The position numbers were made by a program, and so were the translations under genes. A stretch of 14,048 nt of DNA from G041228335 sp964580905 (GTDB lineage Bacteria > Pseudomonadota > Alphaproteobacteria > Puniceispirillales > UBA1172): contig CAZOLR010000043.1 in NCBI GenBank assembly GCA_964580905.1, forward strand, positions 1 through 14,048, given 5' to 3'. Below the pieces are notes generated by a model. That model worked only from the letters and a program-made list of their open reading frames with translations. It did not search any database and was not told the DNA's origin. Shown in pieces: positions 6,823-12,432 of the stretch. The first letter of the stretch is position 1, and the number at the start of each line of letters is the position of its first letter.

Positions 6823-7536
6823 TTAAATCACCAGCTCTCCCGCCAGATAGGCCTGTGCCGGAAGAGAGACAGGTTTTTTAAAAAACGCGGATGAAAGGCT
6901 GTGCTCACATACCGCGCCGTTGTTGAGAAAAATGACATCATCGGCAAGACGCTTCGCCTGGCCGATATCATGGGTGACCGCGATGATCTTCGTGCCAGAT
7001 CGCCCCACGTTTATAATGATATCTTCGATGATCTTGGTTGACGCCGGATCCAGATTGGACGTGGACTCATCAAGGAAAAGAATATCCGGGCGGGTAATCA
7101 GCGCTCGTGCCAGTGCTAGCCGCTGCTTTTCACCTCCCGATAACAGCCGGGCGGACTGATCAGCCAGATGGTCAAGGCCAACCTGATCAAGAATGTCATG
7201 AATATGCGTGTTGTCTGCTGTCTGATGACGGGTGGCGGCAAAAAACAAATTTGCAAACACACTTCGCCGCATCATTGTCGGTGTTTGAAACACCATGGAT
7301 TGCCGCCGCCGGATTTCGTCGTTCAGCGGGCTTGTGCCAAATTTTATCGTGCCGCTGTCGATATCGGTAAGGCCGTGAAGGCAACGGATCAAAAGGCTTT
7401 TCCCGGCGCCGTTCGGGCCCATGATTGTGGTAATCCCCCCGCCTTCGATAGTGCAACTGACATGATCAAGAAGTTTCCGGTCTCCACGGATCACGGAAAT
7501 ATCATTTAGATGAATGGGGGTGATATGGTCAGACAT
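6823..7536 (-). CDS. tupC: Tungstate ABC transporter ATP-binding protein TupC
   Basis: The cytoplasmic ATPase that powers tungstate import through TupB. All ABC motifs are present in its 237 residues: Walker A GPNGAGKS (40-47), Q-loop Gln at about 84 (MVFQTP), signature LSGGEKQR (132-139), Walker B DILFLDE (151-157) and switch His in AVTHD (186-190). Family members often have EPTSxLDP; here it reads ESTSNLDP, a conservative change. It overlaps the end of tupB by 8 nt and so is probably translationally coupled. Length is slightly short but normal for TupC. Assignment to tungstate rests mainly on its neighbours TupA and TupB. Confidence 0.92.
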   Translation of the reverse strand: MSDHITPIHLNDISVIRGDRKLLDHVSCTIEGGGITTIMGPNGAGKSLLIRCLHGLTDIDSGTIKFGTSPLNDEIRRRQSMVFQTPTMMRRSVFANLFFAATRHQTADNTHIHDILDQVGLDHLADQSARLLSGGEKQRLALARALITRPDILFLDESTSNLDPASTKIIEDIIINVGRSGTKIIAVTHDIGQAKRLADDVIFLNNGAVCEHSLSSAFFKKPVSLPAQAYLAGELVI

Positions 7537-8236
7537 AGGCTTGTTCTTTTGCCGATTGCTTGAGCCAGGTTGCCAGGAAATTTACCAGCATGGCCATGGC
7601 AAGAAGGATTATTCCCAGCGCCAGCGCCAGTGCCAGCTCACCCTTTGACGTTTCAAGAGCTATTGTCGTCGTCATGACCCGGGTGACGTGATCAATGTTT
7701 CCGCCAACAATGATCACGGCGCCAACTTCGGATATGGCGCGCCCGAACCCGGCCAGCACAACTGTGAGCAACGAGTATCTCGCGTCAATGAGATACGCCT
7801 TCACCGCGGCGGGCTTGGATACAACAAGCGAGGTGAAAAGATCGCGGTAATCTTCCTGCAAATCTTCGATGATCTGACAGCTTAACGCGGCGACAATCGG
7901 GGTGATCAGCAGGATCTGGGCAATGATCATGGCTGTTGGCGTGTAGAGAAGCCCGAGCCAGCCAAAAGGGCCTGAACGTGACAGATGCAGGTACACAATC
8001 AGGCCCACCACAACAGGCGGCAGTCCCATAAGCGAATTCAACACACTGATGGCCGCCGCCCGCCCAGGGAAACGCTGTATGGCGAGAAAGGTTCCTATCG
8101 GCAGGCCGATCAGACACGATATGGTCAGCGCCATAAGGCTGACTTCAACCGAAAGCAGAATTATCTCTATCAGGTCCGCATCCGCTGTTATCAGCAGTCG
8201 TACAGCCGTTGAAATCGATTTCCAGTAAATGTCCAT
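7529..8236 (-). CDS. tupB: Tungstate ABC transporter permease TupB
   Basis: The inner-membrane channel of the tungstate importer, 235 aa with about five membrane helices (roughly 23-48, 60-82, 95-118, 150-180, 200-225). The cytoplasmic coupling loop (EAA-type) is represented by GRAISEVGAVIIVGGNI around 165-181. The N terminus, VRLLITADADLIEIILLSVEVS, fits TupB, and no other start is available because an in-frame TAG lies 15 nt upstream. GAAGGA abuts the ATG directly, too close to work as a normal SD, and a TATAAT ends 6 nt upstream, which suggests a leaderless message. First gene of tupBCA. Confidence 0.9.
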   Translation of the reverse strand: MDIYWKSISTAVRLLITADADLIEIILLSVEVSLMALTISCLIGLPIGTFLAIQRFPGRAAAISVLNSLMGLPPVVVGLIVYLHLSRSGPFGWLGLLYTPTAMIIAQILLITPIVAALSCQIIEDLQEDYRDLFTSLVVSKPAAVKAYLIDARYSLLTVVLAGFGRAISEVGAVIIVGGNIDHVTRVMTTTIALETSKGELALALALGIILLAMAMLVNFLATWLKQSAKEQAYV

Positions 8237-8242
8237 TCCTTC

Positions 8243-8258
8243 ATTATAGTGCTATAAT
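8243..8258 (-). promoter_or_regulatory. Palindromic -10/operator element at the tupB start
   Basis: ATTATAG-TG-CTATAAT is a perfect 7-bp inverted repeat. Read on the minus strand it presents TATAAT ending 6 nt before the tupB ATG; read on the plus strand it presents a second TATAAT. Both AT-rich half sites are reminiscent of ModE-type oxyanion regulator boxes, although they are not a match to that consensus. I see no good -35 at 16-19 nt. A second palindrome, TTTACGTAAA, lies at 8285-8294 and could be a further site. The arrangement fits a repressor binding over the -10 region. Confidence 0.5.
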
Positions 8259-8347
8259 TTCATTAATCATGTAAAAAAAACATATTTACGTAAAAAATGA
8301 TGGTGAGGGATGGTGATTAGGGTTACCCCAAGAGTCCCGGTCGTGCG

Positions 8348-8353
8348 TATAAT
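8348..8353 (+). promoter_or_regulatory. TATAAT -10 element for the 58-aa gene
   Basis: A perfect -10 hexamer ends 6 nt before the ATG at 8360, so initiation about 7 nt downstream of it would begin the transcript at or next to the start codon. There is no SD sequence in CGAAAA between them. No convincing -35 is visible at 16-18 nt; TTACCC lies at 19 nt. Confidence 0.45.
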
Positions 8354-8359
8354 CGAAAA

Positions 8360-8536
8360 ATGCGCAATCTGGTTATAGTGATTATTGCGGTGGTGGTGAT
8401 TGCGGCGGGTGCCGTTGCGGTGGCCCCATATCTGCGGCCGAATAATGATGCCTTTGCCCCTGAGACGCCTTCAACCCATGTCTCCAAGAGACTCAAGGGG
8501 ATTTTCAAGGGAATGGAAAGCGGCTTTTCAGACTAG
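8360..8536 (+). CDS. Small single-pass membrane protein (58 aa), unknown function
   Basis: A 58-aa reading frame, ATG to TAG. Residues 3-22 (NLVIVIIAVVVIAAGAVAVA) form one membrane helix preceded by MR. The tail is hydrophilic and basic, with PYLRPNNDAFAPETP followed by SKRLKGIFKGMESGFSD. An in-frame TAG at 8318 and no alternative start codon fix the ATG. A perfect TATAAT is placed for a leaderless transcript. No homologue is recognised; it may be a regulatory or stress-linked small membrane protein, or a spurious frame. It diverges from tupB and is followed by the convergent cspA unit. Confidence 0.5.
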   Translation: MRNLVIVIIAVVVIAAGAVAVAPYLRPNNDAFAPETPSTHVSKRLKGIFKGMESGFSD

Positions 8537-8580
8537 GCCACCTTCCGGGGGGATGCTTCAGCTGATCCCGAGGGGGCTGA

Positions 8581-8607
8581 TTTCTGTGCAATTCTGATTC
8601 ACAGAAA
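8581..8607. repeat. Inverted repeat between the 58-aa gene and the cspA terminator
   Basis: TTTCTGTG (8581-8588) and CACAGAAA (8600-8607) make an 8-bp stem with an 11-nt loop. No T-run follows on either strand. It could protect the 3' end of the short plus-strand transcript. Confidence 0.35.
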
Positions 8608-8611
8608 GCGC

Positions 8612-8647
8612 AAAAAATAACGCTGAACCAAAAACTGATTCAGCGTT
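8612..8647 (-). terminator. Rho-independent terminator of the cold-shock gene
   Basis: Read on the minus strand, AACGCTGAA and TTCAGCGTT form a 9-bp stem around an 11-nt loop, followed by ATTTTTT. It ends 47 nt after the cspA stop. A smaller perfect hairpin (GGCAGA-N4-TCTGCC, 8654-8669) lies between the stop and this terminator. Confidence 0.85.
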
Positions 8648-8694
8648 AATTTAGGCAGATAGGTCTGCCGTATTTAAAAGTTTTTGGAAAAGCC

Positions 8695-8901
8695 TTACTG
8701 GGCTTTCAGGTTGACGGCAGCTTGCTTGCCGTTCTTCTGTGTTTCCAGTTCAAAAGAAACACTCTGGCCTTCTTTAAGTTCGCTCATGCCGGAATTCTGA
8801 ACGGCACTGATATGAACGAAAACATCCTGATTGCCATCTTCGGGTTCAATGAACCCGTATCCTTTGACAGGGTTAAACCATTTTACGGTCCCAACAGTCA
8901 T
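8695..8901 (-). CDS. cspA: Cold-shock domain protein (CspA family)
   Basis: A 68-aa single cold-shock domain that binds single-stranded RNA or DNA and melts mRNA structure. Visible motifs are the N-terminal TVKWFNPVKGYGFIEPEDG with RNP1 (KGYGFI) and RNP2 (VFVHIS), followed by LKEGQSVSFELE. Length is standard. I prefer the ATG at 8901 (MTVGTVKWF) to an ATG four codons upstream because GGAG sits 6 nt before it. Whether it is cold-induced or constitutive cannot be told; an apparent leader of at least 80 nt with hairpins lies upstream. It follows the ureohydrolase gene by 255 nt and most likely has its own promoter. Confidence 0.95.
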   Translation of the reverse strand: MTVGTVKWFNPVKGYGFIEPEDGNQDVFVHISAVQNSGMSELKEGQSVSFELETQKNGKQAAVNLKAQ

Positions 8902-8965
8902 CTTGTACTCCATGTATCAAGGTTTGGTCTGCAACCTCAATTCCGTGAAGAAATAAAACTGCGAA

Positions 8966-8992
8966 CCCATCTACCAATTGAGTAGATTAGGG
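8966..8992 (-). other. Hairpin in the cspA leader region
   Basis: On the minus strand CCC-TA-ATCTAC pairs with GTAGAT-GGG (9 bp with a 2-nt bulge) around TCAATTG. If the candidate promoter at 8997-9024 is used, this hairpin would sit at the very 5' end of the cspA mRNA, about 65 nt before the start codon. A T-rich stretch follows within 10 nt, so a weak terminator for the upstream gene is the alternative. Confidence 0.4.
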
Positions 8993-8996
8993 AAGC

Positions 8997-9024
8997 ATTT
9001 CACATATTCTGGGCCGGTTGTCCA
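8997..9024 (-). promoter_or_regulatory. Candidate cspA promoter
   Basis: TGGACA (minus strand, 9019-9024) matches 5 of 6 bases of the -35 consensus and is 16 nt from TGAAAT (8997-9002), which matches 4 of 6 of the -10. It predicts a 5' leader of about 90 nt. Other weak combinations exist nearby. Confidence 0.33.
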
Positions 9025-9036
9025 CAATTATCTTTC

Positions 9037-9068
9037 ATATCAGAAACAGCTGATATATCCGGTATCAG
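9037..9068 (-). repeat. Overlapping, mutually exclusive inverted repeats upstream of cspA
   Basis: ATATCAG (9037-9043), CTGATAT (9050-9056) and TATCAG (9063-9068) occur in a row. The middle copy can pair with either flank, giving two alternative hairpins. The block is 136-167 nt before the cspA start and 89-120 nt after the ureohydrolase stop. Confidence 0.35.
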
Positions 9069-9156
9069 GCTTGATGCCAATCCCCTGCCAGCGGCTCGTA
9101 CCCGCTGAGTTCCATGACACAGGCCGCATGGCTTTGTCCTGGCCCGCAGTTCCCGT

Positions 9157-10137
9157 TCACCTTCCTGAACAGTTTTCCGCAATCATGGAAATCATCTCAA
9201 ACATGATGGTGGCACCGACCATGGCGGTAATCTGGTTAGGATTATCCTTTGTCGGCATCATGCAGACGACGTCTCCACCGATGATATTCATGCCCCGGGC
9301 CGCACGTACGAGCTCAACAGCCTCATCCATGGAAAACCCGGTGACACCGGGTTCGATATTCGATACCGCCGGGGCAACCGTGGGATCAAGGCAATCAAGA
9401 TCAAAGGTGATATAAACAGGCCTTCCGTCAAGAACTCTTTTTATCTCGCTTATAACATCAGCCGCGCCGCGGCGGCGGTAATCTGCCATGGTGACGATAT
9501 TATACCCGTAATCGTAGGATGGCTGGAGCCAGTCCAGTGTTCTCGGATGGCCGCGCAGACCTATCTGCATGGAACGGCTGGGGTCAACCTTGCCCTGATC
9601 AGCGAGATAAGCCCCCCAATGCGCGGCCGATTTTTCCGCACCAAGAAAATGATCAACCTTGGTGAAAACATCCGTATGCGCATCAAGATGCAGAAAAGAC
9701 ACAGGCTCACCTCCGGCAAGTTTGCCGCATCCGAGCGCCTGAACGATCCCTCCGGTAATGGAATGATCACCACCGATGGAAACCGGCCGTGCGCCGGCCT
9801 GATCAATATCGCTGAAAAATTCGGTGATGCGCTCTATGCAGTCTTCGTTGTCATTGGCGCGGGGGAAGGGGACATCACCTGCGTCAACAATATTGGCCGA
9901 TGACCAGGGATCCAGCTGAAATTCACCATGGACACGTCGCTGGAGCGCGGAGACATTTCGCACCGCACGCGGGCCAAGATGCTGATCACGTTCCGTGGTG
10001 CCGTTTCCGGTAGAATGCGGAACACCGACAAGCGCGATATCGGCGCCTTCAGCAGAACTGTGCGGTGCACGGAAAAGTGTTGGCACACCCCACCAATAGA
10101 GATTTTCCATCATGCTTTTGTTGTGTTTATCGGCCAT
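9157..10137 (-). CDS. Agmatinase-family ureohydrolase (substrate uncertain)
   Basis: A 326-aa binuclear metal hydrolase of the arginase/agmatinase/formiminoglutamase superfamily, which splits urea from a guanidino compound. Metal ligands are in place: GGDHS (H125), LDAHTD (D152, H154, D156) and FDLDCLD (D246, D248). GLGPRAVR-like HLGPRAVR near 53-60 is also typical. The region after the last ligands reads APAVSNIEPG where E. coli SpeB has APGTGTPVIGG, and the usual DVVEV.P.YD reads DVVCMMPTKD. The specificity pocket is therefore altered, and guanidinobutyrate, guanidinopropionate or another guanidino compound is possible. The ATG at 10137 is preferred over an upstream in-frame start at 10194 because GAGGAG lies 8 nt before it. 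It is the last enzyme gene of the minus-strand cluster, 78 nt after the aminotransferase. Confidence 0.85.
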   Translation of the reverse strand: MADKHNKSMMENLYWWGVPTLFRAPHSSAEGADIALVGVPHSTGNGTTERDQHLGPRAVRNVSALQRRVHGEFQLDPWSSANIVDAGDVPFPRANDNEDCIERITEFFSDIDQAGARPVSIGGDHSITGGIVQALGCGKLAGGEPVSFLHLDAHTDVFTKVDHFLGAEKSAAHWGAYLADQGKVDPSRSMQIGLRGHPRTLDWLQPSYDYGYNIVTMADYRRRGAADVISEIKRVLDGRPVYITFDLDCLDPTVAPAVSNIEPGVTGFSMDEAVELVRAARGMNIIGGDVVCMMPTKDNPNQITAMVGATIMFEMISMIAENCSGR

Positions 10138-10163
10138 ATCGGTTCTCCTCATCAAAACAATAC

Positions 10164-10195
10164 AAAAACGTGGTGAAACCGCCGCCATATTCACC
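10164..10195 (-). terminator. Possible attenuator between aminotransferase and ureohydrolase genes
   Basis: On the minus strand GGTGAA and TTCACC form a 6-bp stem around a 12-nt loop, followed 3 nt later by T5. The stem is weak, so partial termination is more likely than a complete stop. It lies just after the aminotransferase stop and before the strong SD of the ureohydrolase gene. Confidence 0.35.
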
Positions 10196-10215
10196 CGGGG
10201 CTGGTTTCAGGAAAT

Positions 10216-11412
10216 TCATCCCGCCATCATGCGTTCCATCTCATCACGGATAATGTCGGCGATTATATCGCAGTCCCCGGGGGTAAAGGTCAGCGGCACG
10301 CGCATATCAAGTGTTTTTTCAAGCACCCGAAGGGTGTTGGGCAGAACGGGGATATCTTCAATATACTGCCAGCTGTCGTATCGGCTGGTGAAAGCCTTTG
10401 GTTCGTCATCACCGAACCATTTCAATTCAACCCCGCGCCTGGCGCAGGCATCGATGAATTGAGGAATTTGTTCCCGTTCCAGGCCTTCGGCCCGGAATTG
10501 TATGGAAGAGCCGATATAGAATTCGTCCTGTTTGCGTGTCGGGATGGATACCTCCTCCATCGCGGCAAGCCGGGCAAAGAGATGATCGTAAAGCTCATTC
10601 CAGCGTTTCAGGTTGTCTTCAAGCAAGGGAAGTTGCGCCCTGAGGATGGCGGCCCGCAGATGGTCCATCCGGCCTGAATAATTAGGGGCATGAAGCCTGA
10701 CTTTCTGAAACACGTCTTCGGCCGGAATAGCGCCATGCCGACCATAGAGCATATAAGATCCCGAAGATATAACGGCCCGGGCGGCAATTTCCGCATCATT
10801 GGTGGTGAGAAAGCCGCCTTCACCGGAATTCATATGCTTGTATGTCTGGGTGGAAAACGCGGCCACCCTGCCGAAATTCCCTGACCTGATGCCGCGCCAT
10901 TTTGCGCCCATCGTATGCGCACAGTCTTCAATCAGGCTGATATCGTGGCGGGTACATATCTCAACAATCCGGTCCATATCAGCGATATGCCCGCGCATAT
11001 GCGATAAAAGCAGATATTTCGCTCCGCTGGCAGTTGCCTTGACCTCCAGATCATCCAGATCGATGTGATAATTGTCGTCGATATCGACAAGCACAGGCAC
11101 AGCCCCGACATTGTGGATAGCGCCCGGAACCGGAGCGAGGGTATAGGCGTTGGCCAGGACCTTATCGCCGGGTTTGACCCCTGTCACACGCAAGGCCAGC
11201 TGGATCGCGTATCCGCCTGATGTGCAGGCAAGACAGTAATCGACCTCCTGCCATCGTGCGAATTCCATCTCAAGCAGGCTGGCTTCGCTTTCTTCGCCTT
11301 TGGCAAGATTATAGCGGTGGAGTCTGCCGCTCTGCATGATCTCAACAGCCCGGGCAATTCCGGCATCCGGGATGGATTCCTGCTGGGTGAAAGGTTTGGT
11401 GAAAACAGTCAT
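10216..11412 (-). CDS. DegT/DnrJ/EryC1/StrS-family PLP aminotransferase
   Basis: A 398-aa fold-type I PLP enzyme of the family that usually transaminates keto-sugars or cyclitols using glutamate or glutamine. Landmarks: SGRLHRYN near 28-35, the phosphate-binding CTSGGYAIQLAL at 63-74, the PLP-ring Asp in IEDCAHTMGA at 161-170, and the Schiff-base Lys at about 192 in TYKHMNSGEGGFLTT. Several conserved positions deviate from sugar aminotransferases: Cys in EDCAH instead of Ala, and TQTYKHMN instead of the SFHPxKN type. It may therefore act on a non-sugar carbonyl. Its ATG overlaps the TGA of the hydroxylase gene (ATGA), implying translational coupling. No nucleotide-sugar or polysaccharide gene is nearby, which also argues against a simple cell-surface sugar role. 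Confidence 0.88.
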   Translation of the reverse strand: MTVFTKPFTQQESIPDAGIARAVEIMQSGRLHRYNLAKGEESEASLLEMEFARWQEVDYCLACTSGGYAIQLALRVTGVKPGDKVLANAYTLAPVPGAIHNVGAVPVLVDIDDNYHIDLDDLEVKATASGAKYLLLSHMRGHIADMDRIVEICTRHDISLIEDCAHTMGAKWRGIRSGNFGRVAAFSTQTYKHMNSGEGGFLTTNDAEIAARAVISSGSYMLYGRHGAIPAEDVFQKVRLHAPNYSGRMDHLRAAILRAQLPLLEDNLKRWNELYDHLFARLAAMEEVSIPTRKQDEFYIGSSIQFRAEGLEREQIPQFIDACARRGVELKWFGDDEPKAFTSRYDSWQYIEDIPVLPNTLRVLEKTLDMRVPLTFTPGDCDIIADIIRDEMERMMAG

Positions 11413-12410
11413 CTCGCTGATTGTGCCCTCCGACGCTGCCTGAAGGCGTTGTGGGATTCTTCCGTTCCGTCATGGAAAGATCCGAACCATTTGTCCCACG
11501 GCATTTCCAGATTGCCATAATTGCAGTCAAAATACCGGTGATGCATCTGATGATGAAAAGTGCCGAGCGCCAGATGCTTTTTATCCCTGATCAGCATGGC
11601 TTCATAGCCTGTATGCGAGGTCGCGGCAGTCAGCGACTGATGCTGCATATGGAAGAGAATATGGACCGGACTTGAAGGAAGGATGAAATGAATAAGAATG
11701 GAAGAGAAGAAAATCACGTGTTCAACCGGATGCATGGAAAGACCTGACCATGGGCCGACATTGGTGTTCCGGTGATGCAGGGCATGGGCCAGCCGATATA
11801 GGGGAGGCCAGTGAAGCCAGCGATGCACCCAGTAGAAATGAAAGGAAATCCAGATCGGGGTCAGCAGAAACAGCAGGACGAACCATGATGGACTGTCAGC
11901 CCAGTACAGCACCGGTGCGTATCCGTTGCCCATGGCCCAGAACATCAGTACTTCATATAAGGTCCAGATGGTCACGCCGCTGGCAAGTGTCCAGAACATG
12001 TTATCGGCAAGCTGGTTCTTAAAAGTGAACATCTTTTTCTGTTCGGAAAGATCTCTCTTGTCGTAGCGCAGGGCATCGCCTTGTGTCTTGCGGCCATAGA
12101 AATAGAGATGCAGACCACCGGCAACCGCCGTCATGAGCAGAAGGTTACGGATATAAAGCCCGGCAACCCAATCTGCGGACAATGTTGCTGTCACCTCAAG
12201 CGATGGCTGGAAGAAAAGCCAGGATACAAGACTGATAACAACAAGGATGGACCGTTCGGTCACCACCAGCCATTGCCTTAAGGTCCAGCGCAGCATGGCG
12301 CTGAAATCAGGCGGCCACGAAAACAGAGGTGATACCCTGATCGGAACAGGCGGGAGATAATTCCATTTGTTTTCAAAACCGGATCGGGTGTTCTGCTGGC
12401 TCTGTTCCAC
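11409..12410 (-). CDS. Fatty acid hydroxylase / sterol desaturase family membrane di-iron oxygenase
   Basis: A 333-aa integral membrane protein with about four to six hydrophobic segments (50-70, 88-105, 138-160, 176-195, 232-245). The histidine boxes that bind the di-iron centre are present: HFYWVHRWLH (191-200), HALHH (209-213), HPVEH (227-231) and HHQMHH (286-291). The enzyme uses O2 to hydroxylate or desaturate a lipid or other hydrophobic substrate; OlsE-type ornithine-lipid hydroxylases and carotenoid or sterol enzymes belong to the same superfamily. The start is a GTG with AGGGG 8 nt upstream; the next Met is at residue 39, too late for the first helix. It begins 22 nt after proW and overlaps the aminotransferase start by 4 nt. 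The real substrate is not evident. Confidence 0.85.
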   Translation of the reverse strand: MEQSQQNTRSGFENKWNYLPPVPIRVSPLFSWPPDFSAMLRWTLRQWLVVTERSILVVISLVSWLFFQPSLEVTATLSADWVAGLYIRNLLLMTAVAGGLHLYFYGRKTQGDALRYDKRDLSEQKKMFTFKNQLADNMFWTLASGVTIWTLYEVLMFWAMGNGYAPVLYWADSPSWFVLLFLLTPIWISFHFYWVHRWLHWPPLYRLAHALHHRNTNVGPWSGLSMHPVEHVIFFSSILIHFILPSSPVHILFHMQHQSLTAATSHTGYEAMLIRDKKHLALGTFHHQMHHRYFDCNYGNLEMPWDKWFGSFHDGTEESHNAFRQRRRAQSAR

Positions 12411-12432
12411 CTATGATGCCCCTGAAAAAATA

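Noticed and set aside
8323..8508. Minus-strand 61-codon frame opposite the 58-aa gene
   Set aside because: Low-complexity A/T/I content mirrors the hydrophobic helix codons on the other strand; no promoter or SD.
8923..8993. tRNA-like segment: on the minus strand CTACTCAATTGGTAGA resembles a D-arm, with GGTTCG-like pieces nearby
   Set aside because: No acceptor stem, anticodon arm or proper T-arm can be drawn. The bases form a simple hairpin upstream of cspA.
9089..9107. GC-rich hairpin CAGCGG-N7-CCGCTG after the ureohydrolase gene, considered as its terminator
   Set aside because: Only a 6-bp stem and no T-run on the minus strand; could at most be a structural element.
9547..9903. Plus-strand 118-codon frame inside the ureohydrolase gene
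   Set aside because: It overlaps the metal-ligand motifs of the ureohydrolase on the opposite strand and has no SD or domain.
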